DNA from: HGM13233 sp900762805
GTDB lineage: Bacteria; Bacillota; Clostridia; Oscillospirales; Ruminococcaceae
Reading direction: 5' to 3'
Assembly (NCBI GenBank): GCA_937993755.1
Contig: CALKMA010000002.1
Span: forward strand, 135,123 to 199,122
Length of the DNA stretch: 64,000 nucleotides
Position numbers and translations under genes: made by a program. A model generated the notes under the pieces. It was not told where the DNA came from and ran no database searches. It saw nothing but the letters and a program-made list of their open reading frames with translations. Within the stretch, counting starts at the first letter, position 1. The number at the start of each line of letters is the position of its first letter. This document shows, in pieces, positions 36,889 to 44,938 of this stretch.

Positions 36889-38226
36889 TCAAAATCCGAA
36901 CCCCTTTGGCATACCGGGAAAGCGCATTTTGCCGCCTTTCCCCTGCTTGGTGTACATCTTCATCAGCTTGCTCATCTGTTCAAACTGGCGCAGCAGGCGG
37001 TTGACATCCTCCACGCGGGTTCCGCTGCCGGCGGCAATGCGGCGCTTGCGCTTGGGATTGATGATGGCGGGCTTGCGGCGCTCGGCCGGCGTCATGGAAC
37101 GGATCATAGCCTCGGTCTTGACCAGCTCCTTTTCGCTGGACTCCGGAATCTGGCCGCGCATATTGTTGGGCAGCATCGAAGCGATCTGCGCCAGACCTCC
37201 CATCTTTTGCAGCTGCTTGATCTGTTCCAGCAGATCCTCCATATCAAATGTGGCATTCTGCAGCTTTTGCGCCGTCTCCATGGCCTTCTGCTCATCGTAT
37301 TCGCGGGAGGCCTTTTCAACAAAGGACAGCACATCCCCCATGCCGAGAATGCGTGACGCCATGCGGGCGGGATGGAAATCCTCAAGATCGTCCAGCTTTT
37401 CGCCGACACCGGCCAGCTTGATGGGCTTGCCGGTAACGCTGCGCACCGAAAGGGCGGCGCCGCCGCGGGTATCGCCGTCCAGCTTGGTGAGGACAACACC
37501 GTCGATACCGATCTCGTTATTGAACGCCTCGGCAACATTGACGGCATCCTGACCTGTCATGGCATCGACCACCAGCAGCGTTTCCGTCACCTCAGCGACC
37601 TTTTTGATTTTTTTCAGCTCCTCCATGAGCTGCTCGTCGATATGCAGGCGGCCGGCCGTGTCGAGAATGACAACATTATTGCCGTGCTGTTTGGCATGCT
37701 CGATGGCCTTTCCGGCAATTTTGACAGGGTCAGTCTGCCCCATTTCAAAAACGGGAACGTCGGCAGCCCTGCCGACTACCTTGAGCTGTTCGATGGCGGC
37801 CGGACGGTAGATATCGCAGGCAACCAGCAGCGGGCGGTTGCCCTGCCGCTTGAGCTTTTTGGCCAGCTTGGCACAGTGGGTCGTTTTGCCGGAGCCCTGA
37901 AGCCCGCACATCATGATGATATTGCGGTGCGTAGTTGATATTTTAAGCAGCTCGCCGCTGCCGCCCATCATGGCAATCAGCTCATCATTGACTATCTTGA
38001 TGACCTGCTGGGCCGGAGTGAGGCTTTTCATGACCTCGGCGCCCAGTGCGCGGGCCGAAACGGCATCTGTGAATTCCTTGGCAACCTTATAGTTGACATC
38101 GGCCTCCAGCAGCGCCATACGCACCTCACGCATGGCGAGCTTGATGTCCTGCTCGCTCAGCTTGCCCTTGCGCTTCAGCTTGGAAAACACCGAACCGAGC
38201 TTGGCGGTCAATCCTTCAAAAGCCAC
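36889..38226 (-). CDS. ffh: Signal recognition particle GTPase Ffh
   Basis: Binds signal peptides on ribosomes and targets them to FtsY and the Sec channel. The N and G domains carry GLQGSGKTTHCAKL (P-loop), DTAGRLHIDEQLMEE and TKLDGDTRGGAALS. The methionine-rich M domain ends with GSGTRVEDVNRLLRQFEQM. The final residues (PGMPKGFGF) are glycine-rich. 445 residues is normal. ylxM lies 14 bp upstream, its usual partner. Confidence 0.97.
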   Translation of the reverse strand: MAFEGLTAKLGSVFSKLKRKGKLSEQDIKLAMREVRMALLEADVNYKVAKEFTDAVSARALGAEVMKSLTPAQQVIKIVNDELIAMMGGSGELLKISTTHRNIIMMCGLQGSGKTTHCAKLAKKLKRQGNRPLLVACDIYRPAAIEQLKVVGRAADVPVFEMGQTDPVKIAGKAIEHAKQHGNNVVILDTAGRLHIDEQLMEELKKIKKVAEVTETLLVVDAMTGQDAVNVAEAFNNEIGIDGVVLTKLDGDTRGGAALSVRSVTGKPIKLAGVGEKLDDLEDFHPARMASRILGMGDVLSFVEKASREYDEQKAMETAQKLQNATFDMEDLLEQIKQLQKMGGLAQIASMLPNNMRGQIPESSEKELVKTEAMIRSMTPAERRKPAIINPKRKRRIAAGSGTRVEDVNRLLRQFEQMSKLMKMYTKQGKGGKMRFPGMPKGFGF

Positions 38227-38240
38227 AGTCAGTCCCCCTT

Positions 38241-38603
38241 CTATACTTCGCCGGCCAAATCGAGCAGACGCTCGATTTCAGCCGCCGATCGATCGACAGC
38301 CGATGTGACACCGGCCGCGTTGGCGGCGCGAAGCTCATTCAGCTGAGCCTTGATCCTGTCTGACGCAGTGCGAACGCGCCCGTACCATGCGGCAAAGCCG
38401 AGCTGATGCTCCAATTCGAGCATGATAGCCTCGCCGCGCTTGATAGAATCGCGCACACCCTGGCGGGTAATACCGCTGTCTTCCGCTATTTCGGCAAGAG
38501 ACAGATCTTCGTTGTAATACAGCGACAGTACATCGCACTGCTTTTCGGTGAGCGCCGGGCCGTAAAAGTCCAGCAGCAGAGACATCTGAAGATTCTTCGG
38601 CAT
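38241..38603 (-). CDS. ylxM: YlxM-family HTH protein, Ffh partner
   Basis: Small helix-turn-helix protein; in streptococci it modulates SRP activity. It shows a sigma-4-like HTH (LSLAEIAEDSGITRQGVRDSIKRGE) and starts with the family pattern MxxLLDFYGPALTEKQ. At 120 residues it is in range. It is first in the operon with ffh and has a near-perfect promoter. Confidence 0.92.
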   Translation of the reverse strand: MPKNLQMSLLLDFYGPALTEKQCDVLSLYYNEDLSLAEIAEDSGITRQGVRDSIKRGEAIMLELEHQLGFAAWYGRVRTASDRIKAQLNELRAANAAGVTSAVDRSAAEIERLLDLAGEV

Positions 38604-38628
38604 CAGTCACCCTCCCCACAGAAGTATG

Positions 38629-38648
38629 TAAAGCGGTTTTGCTTTACA
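38629..38648 (-). promoter_or_regulatory. Small hairpin in the ylxM leader
   Basis: GTAAAGC and GCTTTAC pair with a 6-base loop just upstream of the ylxM ribosome site. Possibly stabilises the mRNA 5' end; there is no T-run. Confidence 0.35.
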
Positions 38649-38657
38649 ACTTTGCTT

Positions 38658-38686
38658 ATTATAATATAGAACGAGCGCGCTGTCAA
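38658..38686 (-). promoter_or_regulatory. Consensus promoter of the ylxM-ffh operon
   Basis: Minus strand: TTGACA (38681-38686), exact 17-bp spacer, TATAAT (38658-38663): a perfect sigma-A consensus. Confidence 0.9.
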
Positions 38687-38715
38687 GGGGCAATGAAAAG
38701 TTTTCCCGGAATCAG

Positions 38716-38744
38716 TTGACTTTTTGCCGAGAAGATGGTAAACT
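38716..38744 (+). promoter_or_regulatory. Promoter of tRNA-Ala
   Basis: TTGACT (38716-38721), 17-bp spacer, TAAACT (38739-38744), 57 bp before the tRNA. Confidence 0.65.
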
Positions 38745-38801
38745 AAATAAAGCGATCGGAGCTCGGCCCTTTCTGGTTGACTCCCGGTCGGGCAATGGTA
38801 T

Positions 38802-38877
38802 GGGGGCGTAGCTCAGCTGGGAGAGCGTACGGTTCGCATCCGTAAGGTCGAGAGTTCGATCCTCTTCGTCTCCACCA
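38802..38877 (+). tRNA. tRNA-Ala (anticodon CGC)
   Basis: 76 bases with all four arms and an encoded CCA. The anticodon stem TACGG/CCGTA encloses TTCGCAT, so the anticodon is CGC (codon GCG, alanine). The acceptor stem has the G3-U70 pair that AlaRS recognises. Single gene with its own promoter and terminator. Confidence 0.95.
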
Positions 38878-38886
38878 AAGCAATAT

Positions 38887-38924
38887 AATCCGAACCCTTT
38901 GCTGATCGGGCATGGGTTCGGATT
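38887..38924 (+). terminator. tRNA-Ala terminator
   Basis: An 11-bp stem (38887-38897 with 38914-38924), followed by TATTGTTTATAT. Confidence 0.75.
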
Positions 38925-39027
38925 TATTGTTTATATCTTTAAAGAAATCAAAGATTCATAATAAATGATTCGGGCGGACTGCATGATATCCCAAGTGAGT
39001 TTGCCGTCCGTACCGAAATCGGGTAAA

Positions 39028-39056
39028 TTGAGAATTATTCCGGATCATGATATAAT
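39028..39056 (+). promoter_or_regulatory. Promoter of the VOC gene
   Basis: TTGAGA (39028-39033), 17-bp spacer, TATAAT (39051-39056), about 50 bp before the start. Confidence 0.65.
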
Positions 39057-39106
39057 AGCTTTGCATAGAACAATGCTGCCTATATAATGTACCGGGAGAA
39101 CACAGC

Positions 39107-39490
39107 ATGAACATCGAGCATATCGCCATGTATGTAAATGACTTAGAAAAAGCCAAAAGCTTTTTTGTCCACTATCTGGGGGCTGTTCCGGGCAAGCTGT
39201 ATCATAACGCAAAAACCGGCTTTCGTTCCTACTTCCTGTCGTTCGGCAGCGGAACAAGGCTTGAAATCATGAACAAGCCTGCTATGAAGGACGAGGATAA
39301 ACCTCTCGACCGAACCGGATTTGCTCATATCGCTTTCAGCGTCGGCAGCAAAGACAAGGTAGACGAATTGACATTGCAGCTCAAGACAGACGGATATGAG
39401 GTGATAAGCGGACCGCGGACCACCGGCGACGGTTACTATGAGAGCTGTATCGTCGGGATAGAGGGAAACCAGATCGAGCTGACGTTGTAA
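39107..39490 (+). CDS. VOC/glyoxalase-superfamily protein
   Basis: 127 residues with the vicinal-oxygen-chelate fold pattern: N-terminal NIEHIAMYVNDLEKAKSFF, central GFAHIAFSVG and C-terminal GNQIELTL. Candidate metal ligands are the first His (EHIA), the second His (AHIA) and the last Glu (IEL). The substrate cannot be told; relatives include glyoxalase I and antibiotic-binding proteins. Its base composition is more AT-rich than that of its neighbours and it lies directly after a tRNA gene, so it may have been acquired. Confidence 0.85.
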   Translation: MNIEHIAMYVNDLEKAKSFFVHYLGAVPGKLYHNAKTGFRSYFLSFGSGTRLEIMNKPAMKDEDKPLDRTGFAHIAFSVGSKDKVDELTLQLKTDGYEVISGPRTTGDGYYESCIVGIEGNQIELTL

Positions 39491-39654
39491 GCGGCTTCAT
39501 TGTGACACGGCCTGGCCAAACAGCCTGCTGCCCATAACCGCCGTTCCAACAGCTTACCTATGAGACCCTCTCCGCCGGCTTTTTCCAAATGAGTTTACTG
39601 TCCAATATGTTTGACAAACCTACACACCTGTCCTCTCCCGCCAAAGCGCTGTGC

Positions 39655-39683
39655 TTGAAAAATCCTCTCCCCTGTACTATAAT
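39655..39683 (+). promoter_or_regulatory. Promoter of the MATE gene leader
   Basis: TTGAAA (39655-39660), 17-bp spacer, TATAAT (39678-39683). It gives a leader of about 145 bases. Confidence 0.7.
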
Positions 39684-39737
39684 GATTTTAAATTCAAATA
39701 GTTGACCCGGCACGATACAAGAAGCTCTTTTGTCTTC

Positions 39738-39803
39738 CGATACGAAACAGAAGCAGCCCTTTTGTATCGTTTTTTGCGCATACGGAGGGGTATGCGCTTT
39801 TTT
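39738..39803 (+). terminator. Two tandem terminators in the MATE leader (likely attenuator)
   Basis: First hairpin: 10-bp stem 39738-39747 with 39760-39769 (one G-T pair), then T6. Second: perfect 8-bp stem 39776-39783 with 39790-39797, loop GGAGGG, then T6. An upstream copy of CGATAC (39713-39718) can compete for the 3' arm of the first hairpin. Both lie before the gene's ribosome site. Confidence 0.75.
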
Positions 39804-39833
39804 ATTGCGCCGGATCCGGGAGGTACAAACAAA

Positions 39834-41225
39834 ATGAATTCAGAACATCAACCCTATCTTGCGGCAGAAAGAGTCGGCTGGCTGATGGGCAGATATGCCG
39901 TTCCCTGCATCATATCGCTTCTGGTCGGCGCGCTCTATAATATTGTCGATCAGATATTTATCGCCAACGCCGACTATCTCGGCTCCTGCGGAAACGCCGC
40001 CAATACGGTGGTCTTCCCCCTCACCGTCATCGCGCTCGGCATCGCCGTCATGATAGGCGACGGCTGCTGCGCGTTTGTCAGTCTCTCACTGGGCGCCAGC
40101 AGAAAGGATGACGCCCACAAAAGCGTGGGCAACGCCATCCTGCTCTGCCTCATCAGCAGCGTCTTTCTGACCGCCGCCTTTCTGCTCTTTGCGGACCCCA
40201 TCCTGACGGCCTTCGGCGGGCGCGTGAACGAGGAAACCTTTGCTTACGCAAAGGAATATTTCTTTTGGATCTCTCTCGGCATCCCGTTTTATATGTTCGG
40301 GCAGGCCATGAACCCTATCATCCGCTCGGACGGCAGCCCCGGCTTTGCTATGGCATCAACGCTGGCCGGCGCAGTCACCAATATCATCCTTGATCCCCTC
40401 TTCATATACCCGATGAAAATGGGCATGACAGGGGCCGCTGTTGCCACAGTCATCGGGCAGGTGCTGACGGCGGCTCTCTCATTGTGGTATCTCTGCCGAA
40501 TGAAATCGATGAAGCTCAGCCGAAGCAGCTTCGGCTTTTGGGGCAGACTGATGAAAAAATTCCTCTCACTCGGCCTGACCAGCTTTCTCGCACAGCTCTC
40601 TCTGGTCATCTCCATGGCCGCTGTGCAGAATATGTGTGCGAAATACGGGGCGTTGGATGCTGTCTTTGGACAGCCGGCATATGCCCACATCCCTCTTGCT
40701 GTTCTCGGCATCGTCATGAAGGTCTTCCAAATCGCCATTTCCGTCTCTATCGGGCTGGCCGCCGGGTGCATCCCCATCATCGGCTACAATATCAGCGCCG
40801 GGCGCAAAGACCGGGCTAAGCAGACATTCACTTATCTCCTGCTTTCCGAGGCCGTTATCGGCATCCTGTCACTGCTGGTTGTCGAGCTGCTCCCGCAGCA
40901 GCTCATCGGTCTCTTCGGCGCCCGCAGCGAAAGCGCCTACTACACCGACTTTGCCATTAAGAGCTTCCGCATCTACCTTTGCATGATGCCGCTCGCCATG
41001 GTAAACAAGGGCACTTTCATCTATCTGCAGGCACTCGGCAAGGCCGTCCTTTCAACCATCATCTCGCTGGCGCGCGAAATCGTTTTCGGTGTACTGCTTC
41101 CCATCGTGCTGCCCATCTTCTGGGGATTGGACGGCCTGCTCTGTTCTTTCCCTGCTGCCGATATCCTGACTTTTGCCATTGCCGCCGTCATAATTCGAAG
41201 AACATACAAGGAGCTTTCGGCGTGA
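39834..41225 (+). CDS. MATE-family multidrug efflux transporter
   Basis: Twelve-helix cation-coupled exporter of drugs or metabolites. The ATG at 39834 follows GGGAGGT and gives 463 residues, normal for the DinF/NorM group. Two MATE halves are visible, the first starting GRYAVPCIISLLVGALYNIV. In-frame upstream starts (TTG 39702, ATG 39792) lie inside the leader hairpins and are less likely. The substrate is unknown. The attenuator-like leader suggests induction by a ribosome-affecting compound, which is inference. Confidence 0.9.
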   Translation: MNSEHQPYLAAERVGWLMGRYAVPCIISLLVGALYNIVDQIFIANADYLGSCGNAANTVVFPLTVIALGIAVMIGDGCCAFVSLSLGASRKDDAHKSVGNAILLCLISSVFLTAAFLLFADPILTAFGGRVNEETFAYAKEYFFWISLGIPFYMFGQAMNPIIRSDGSPGFAMASTLAGAVTNIILDPLFIYPMKMGMTGAAVATVIGQVLTAALSLWYLCRMKSMKLSRSSFGFWGRLMKKFLSLGLTSFLAQLSLVISMAAVQNMCAKYGALDAVFGQPAYAHIPLAVLGIVMKVFQIAISVSIGLAAGCIPIIGYNISAGRKDRAKQTFTYLLLSEAVIGILSLLVVELLPQQLIGLFGARSESAYYTDFAIKSFRIYLCMMPLAMVNKGTFIYLQALGKAVLSTIISLAREIVFGVLLPIVLPIFWGLDGLLCSFPAADILTFAIAAVIIRRTYKELSA

Positions 41226-41286
41226 GCGTCGGGCAGACGCCGCTCAGCCGCCCCTGATACCGCCTCTGCCGCAAAAATATCTGTAA

Positions 41287-41325
41287 GAAGGCCGTGCCCG
41301 ACGCAAAGCATCGGGCACGGCCTTC
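41287..41325. terminator. Bidirectional terminator between MATE and chromate genes
   Basis: A perfect 15-bp stem (41287-41301 with 41311-41325) with a 9-base loop between convergent genes. Confidence 0.75.
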
Positions 41326-41362
41326 TAATATCAGAGTAAAATGACAGAGCAGACTGCCCGCG

Positions 41363-41929
41363 CTAAAGCTCCGGCATGACCAACCCCACCGCCACGCTTA
41401 CGGCCCCGCAGAGCGCCATGACCAGAACAGGATTGAGCTTGAACCGGCGCAGCACAAAGAAGGCTGCGGCAAACAGTGCCGCCCCGCCCCAGCTGACAGC
41501 GGCGAGGGACAATGCTCCGCCCGGAAGCACGACAGAAAGCAGGATCGTCAGTCCGGCCGAGGCAATGAGCGCCACGACGGCCGGCCGCAGGCTTTCCAGT
41601 ATGCTTTGCAGCAGCGGCAGGGCGCGGAAGCGCCGGTAGATAAGCGCCAGCGCCGAAACGATCAGAAGGGACGGGAAAATACAGCCCAAAGTGGCGATCA
41701 GCGCCCCGCCGGCGCCGGCGATACGGGTACCCACAAAGGTCGCCGCGTTGACGGCGATCGGCCCCGGCGTCATTTCGGCAATGGTGACAAGATCAGTGAA
41801 TTCACTCATCGTCAGCCAGCCGTGCTGTGTTACGACCTGCTCCTGGATCAACGGGATGGCAGCATAGCCCCCGCCGACGCTGAACAGCCCGATCTGAGCG
41901 AAACTGATGAACAATTGCCACAGCATCAC
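41363..41929 (-). CDS. Chromate transporter, second half-size subunit
   Basis: 188-residue membrane protein with the CHR domain: FAQIGLFSVGGGYAAIPLIQ near the N-terminus and TIAEMTPGPIAVNAATFVG, the family signature. Half-size CHR proteins occur as pairs that act together, and the partner overlaps it by four bases. Family members export chromate or related oxyanions; the real substrate here is unknown. Confidence 0.9.
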   Translation of the reverse strand: MMLWQLFISFAQIGLFSVGGGYAAIPLIQEQVVTQHGWLTMSEFTDLVTIAEMTPGPIAVNAATFVGTRIAGAGGALIATLGCIFPSLLIVSALALIYRRFRALPLLQSILESLRPAVVALIASAGLTILLSVVLPGGALSLAAVSWGGAALFAAAFFVLRRFKLNPVLVMALCGAVSVAVGLVMPEL

Positions 41930-42510
41930 TGCCTCTCCTCCTTTCTCTGCTGTCCCTTCAGCCAGAGCGCCCTGACGGCGCCGATAAGTCCGGCCGCCAG
42001 AATGACGAGCATGACATTAACACGGAAAAAGCAGACCGCTGCAAAGGCCGCCGCCATAACTGCGATATGCAAAATCGAGCGCTCCTTCACTACATCAGAA
42101 CCAAGCGACCAGACAACATCGAGAATTACGGCGGCCACCCCGGCGCGCATCCCCCGAAGTGCCAGCGCCACGATGCGGTCAGAAGCAAAGGCCGTATAGA
42201 ACAACGAAATGACGGACAGAATGAGGATGGGCGGCAGCACCGCCCCCAGCACAGCCGCCAACATGCCGGGAAGGCCGGCGATGCGCCATCCAAGAAGGAT
42301 CGACGCATTGACGGTAATGGAGCCGGGTGCCGACTGCGACAGCGCCGTGATATCAAGCATCTCCTCATTGTCGATCCAGTGCAAACGATCGACGAATTTT
42401 TTCTTCATGAAGGTGACAATGACAAACCCGCCGCCAAAAGTAAAGGCGCTGATATAGAAACAGCTTGCGAACAACTGAAGCAGCTTTTTGAACAGCTCCT
42501 TCTTTTTCAT
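41926..42510 (-). CDS. Chromate transporter, first half-size subunit
   Basis: CHR-domain protein of 194 residues. The ATG at 42510 follows AGGAGGTC at good spacing; an upstream frame to 42624 lacks a site. The signature segments are ISAFTFGGGFVIVTFMKKKF and TALSQSAPGSITVNASILLG. It pairs with the downstream CHR gene through an ATGA overlap. It is divergent from a LysR regulator, which probably controls it. Confidence 0.9.
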   Translation of the reverse strand: MKKKELFKKLLQLFASCFYISAFTFGGGFVIVTFMKKKFVDRLHWIDNEEMLDITALSQSAPGSITVNASILLGWRIAGLPGMLAAVLGAVLPPILILSVISLFYTAFASDRIVALALRGMRAGVAAVILDVVWSLGSDVVKERSILHIAVMAAAFAAVCFFRVNVMLVILAAGLIGAVRALWLKGQQRKEERQ

Positions 42511-42640
42511 AAAACGACCTCCTGCGGACCGGGCCGCCATGCCTTTTGACGGGCCCGAATATAGAATCCTGCCGGCAGGGCAACGCTCCTCAAGCGTTGC
42601 TGCTGACCGTTTGAAATGCGGCAAAATTCCTGTCTGCTAT

Positions 42641-42679
42641 GTTATACCACTTGTCGGAACAATTGTAAAATGCTATTAT
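42641..42679. promoter_or_regulatory. Overlapping divergent promoters, chromate genes and lysR
   Basis: Plus strand: TTGTCG (42651-42656), 17 bp, TATTAT (42674-42679). Minus strand: TTTACA (42664-42669), 17 bp, TATAAC (42641-42646). The two overlap, with the palindrome ACAATTGT (42659-42666) in between as a possible operator. Confidence 0.6.
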
Positions 42680-42723
42680 TATATGAGCTTAATATCTATT
42701 CTGATATGGAAAGGCCGACCCCT

Positions 42724-43602
42724 ATGACCATCCGACATCTGAAAATCTTTATTGCTGTCTATCAGGCTGAAAGCATCACCCGCGCCGCCGGCCAGCTGCA
42801 TATGACGCAGCCGGCTGTCTCGCGCGCCATACAGGAGCTGGAGCGCCACTACGGCGTGCGGCTGTTTGAGCGGCTGCGGCGCCGGCTGTCGATCACCGAG
42901 AGCGGCCGTCAGCTTTACGCCAAGGCACTGCACATCGTCGATTCCTTTGACGCACTGGAGCAAGGGCTTAAAAACTGGGATGAATTCGGCGTCCTTCGCG
43001 TGGGGGCTACACCGACGCTCGCCAACACGCTGATGCCTCCGGTGCTGGCCGACTTCGGCAGCCGCCATCCCGGTCTGGATATCAGGATACAGGTCAACAA
43101 CGGCGAGCAATTGCAGCAGCTGCTTTATGACGGCGAGCTGGATTTTGCGCTGATCGAGGGCGCCGCCGGACGCAAGCACCTGCACAGTGAGCCGTTTGCA
43201 CACGACCGTCTGCTGCTTTTGCTTCCGCCCGACGACCCGCGAAAAGACGCGCCCTCCCTTGTTATGAACGATCTGGCCGGCGACCGCTTTCTGCTGCGCG
43301 AAAACGGCAGTCTCGGCCGTTCTTTCATCGATCATGTCTGTGCCACGCACGGCATCACGCTGGAGCCCTCCATGGAGAGCATCAGCACCAGCGCCATCCT
43401 GCAGGCGGTACACGCCGGACTGGGCATCTCTTTTCTGCCGGAGGGCATGGTGCGCCCCAGCATCCGGTCGGGGCTGGTGGCCACAAGAGCAATCGATGAC
43501 GAGCCCCTCACCCGCCGAAACTATATCGTCTGGCATGACAATAAGTTCCTGACTGCCTCGGCCAAAGAGCTTATCTCACTGCTGCGGCAGGCCGCCTCTT
43601 GA
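42724..43602 (+). CDS. LysR-family transcriptional regulator
   Basis: Regulator with an N-terminal winged HTH (TRAAGQLHMTQPAVSRAIQE) and a C-terminal periplasmic-binding-like effector domain (LRVGATPTLANTLMPPVL). ATG 42724 gives MTIRHLKIF, the usual LysR start; ATG 42706 is an alternative. 292 residues is normal. It is divergent from the chromate transporter pair, the arrangement LysR regulators usually have with their targets. The effector is unknown. Confidence 0.92.
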   Translation: MTIRHLKIFIAVYQAESITRAAGQLHMTQPAVSRAIQELERHYGVRLFERLRRRLSITESGRQLYAKALHIVDSFDALEQGLKNWDEFGVLRVGATPTLANTLMPPVLADFGSRHPGLDIRIQVNNGEQLQQLLYDGELDFALIEGAAGRKHLHSEPFAHDRLLLLLPPDDPRKDAPSLVMNDLAGDRFLLRENGSLGRSFIDHVCATHGITLEPSMESISTSAILQAVHAGLGISFLPEGMVRPSIRSGLVATRAIDDEPLTRRNYIVWHDNKFLTASAKELISLLRQAAS

Positions 43603-43627
43603 AGCGTCGGCAGCTTTGTGCTATACT
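43599..43627 (+). promoter_or_regulatory. Promoter of the glycosyltransferase/PlsY-like pair
   Basis: TTGAAG (43599-43604), 17-bp spacer, TATACT (43622-43627), overlapping the end of lysR. The leader would be about 200 bases. Confidence 0.55.
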
Positions 43628-43834
43628 GTTGCCACAAAACAGGTCAGTTTACATCTGTCATTTTTTATCTTCCCTGCATCGCGATCAGGAAAACAGGGCT
43701 TCCAACAAGCCCGCGCCGGGCCGACAGTCTACCGACCCGCCGCACACCATAGCCCGACAATTCCTGCCGGTGCAGCGGACTGCCAACTTTGCGTCACAAG
43801 CACCGACCCCTTTCAGAAAGGAACCGTATTTTCC

Positions 43835-44938
43835 ATGAAAATTCTTATCCTGAGCTGTGATACCGGTCAGGGCCACAACAGCGCCGCCCGCGCCGTCGAG
43901 GAAGCCGCCGGCCGCCGCAGCATCCCCTGCTGTCTGGCCAACCCCCTCTCCTTCGGCGGGAAAAAATCGGCCAGGCTCGCGGCAGACGTCTACAACAATA
44001 TCATCCGGGTAGCGCCGCGCGCTTTCGGCGTCATCTACAAGGCGGGCGACCTCTACAGCTCGACCCGTCTGACCTCTCCTGTCTACTATGCCAACCGGCT
44101 CTATGCCGACAAGCTGAAAGCATATATCCTTGAAAACAACTATACCGCCGTCGTATGCACCCATCTCTACGCCATGGAGGCGCTGACGGCACTGCAAAGC
44201 GACCCCGAATTCACCGTTCCCTGCTATGGGGTGCTGACCGACTACACCTGCATCCCGTTCTTCGCCGAGACACGCCTGACCGGTTATTTCATCCCCCACG
44301 CCGATCTGACGGCTGAGATGATCGAAAAGGGGCTGCCGGCCGAGCGCCTGCACAGTACCGGTATTCCCGTGAGCGCCCGCTTTGCGCAGCATATCGAACA
44401 AAAGGCGGCCAGAGAGCAGCTGGGGCTGCCGCAGGATCAGCCTGTCCTTCTGATCATGAGCGGCGGTGTCGGCTGCGGCAACCTTGTGGAGCTGTGCGAA
44501 CAGCTCCGGCAGACCGCCGACGCGTTCACGGCCTGTGTGCTGACTGGCAGCAATCAGAAAATCAGGGAGCGCATCGACACGCGCTTTGCCGGTGACAGCC
44601 GCATCCGCACCGTGCCCTTTACAAAGGATGTCAACATCTATATGAACGCGGCCGACGTTATGATTTCCAAGCCGGGCGGTCTGACCAGCACCGAGGCGGC
44701 CGTCGCCAATGTGCCGCTTGTCCACCAGCTGGCTTTTTCGGGCTGTGAGGCGAAAAACGTCGCTTTTTTCACCGCGCACGGGCTGTCGGTACAGGCTGAC
44801 AGCTGCCGCAGCGCCGTTGAGAACGCCTGGGCGCTCATCCGCGATCCGGCGCGTGCCGCCGAAATGCGCCGCCGCCAGCACGACTGCATCGCGCCCGACG
44901 CTGCCGACCGCATCATTTCGGAGATAGTCAACCAATGA
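43835..44938 (+). CDS. MurG-like/diacylglycerol glycosyltransferase (GT28 type)
   Basis: GT-B enzyme of the MGDG synthase/processive diacylglycerol glucosyltransferase group. The start at 43835 follows AAAGGA and gives MKILILSCDTGQGHNSAARA, the family's GxGH lipid-side loop. The donor side shows MSGGVGCGNLVE and SKPGGLTSTEAAVANVPLV, which binds the UDP-sugar. 367 residues is normal. It probably acts at the inner face of the membrane on diacylglycerol or a related lipid; the sugar and acceptor are not readable. Its TGA overlaps the ATG of the PlsY-like gene. Confidence 0.85.
   Translation: MKILILSCDTGQGHNSAARAVEEAAGRRSIPCCLANPLSFGGKKSARLAADVYNNIIRVAPRAFGVIYKAGDLYSSTRLTSPVYYANRLYADKLKAYILENNYTAVVCTHLYAMEALTALQSDPEFTVPCYGVLTDYTCIPFFAETRLTGYFIPHADLTAEMIEKGLPAERLHSTGIPVSARFAQHIEQKAAREQLGLPQDQPVLLIMSGGVGCGNLVELCEQLRQTADAFTACVLTGSNQKIRERIDTRFAGDSRIRTVPFTKDVNIYMNAADVMISKPGGLTSTEAAVANVPLVHQLAFSGCEAKNVAFFTAHGLSVQADSCRSAVENAWALIRDPARAAEMRRRQHDCIAPDAADRIISEIVNQ

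Noticed and set aside
38802..39490. Integrated element at tRNA-Ala
   Set aside because: No integrase, and the tRNA 3' end is not repeated in the window.
39702..39833. Earlier starts (TTG 39702, ATG 39792) for the MATE gene
   Set aside because: Both lie inside the leader hairpins; the ATG at 39834 has the proper ribosome site.
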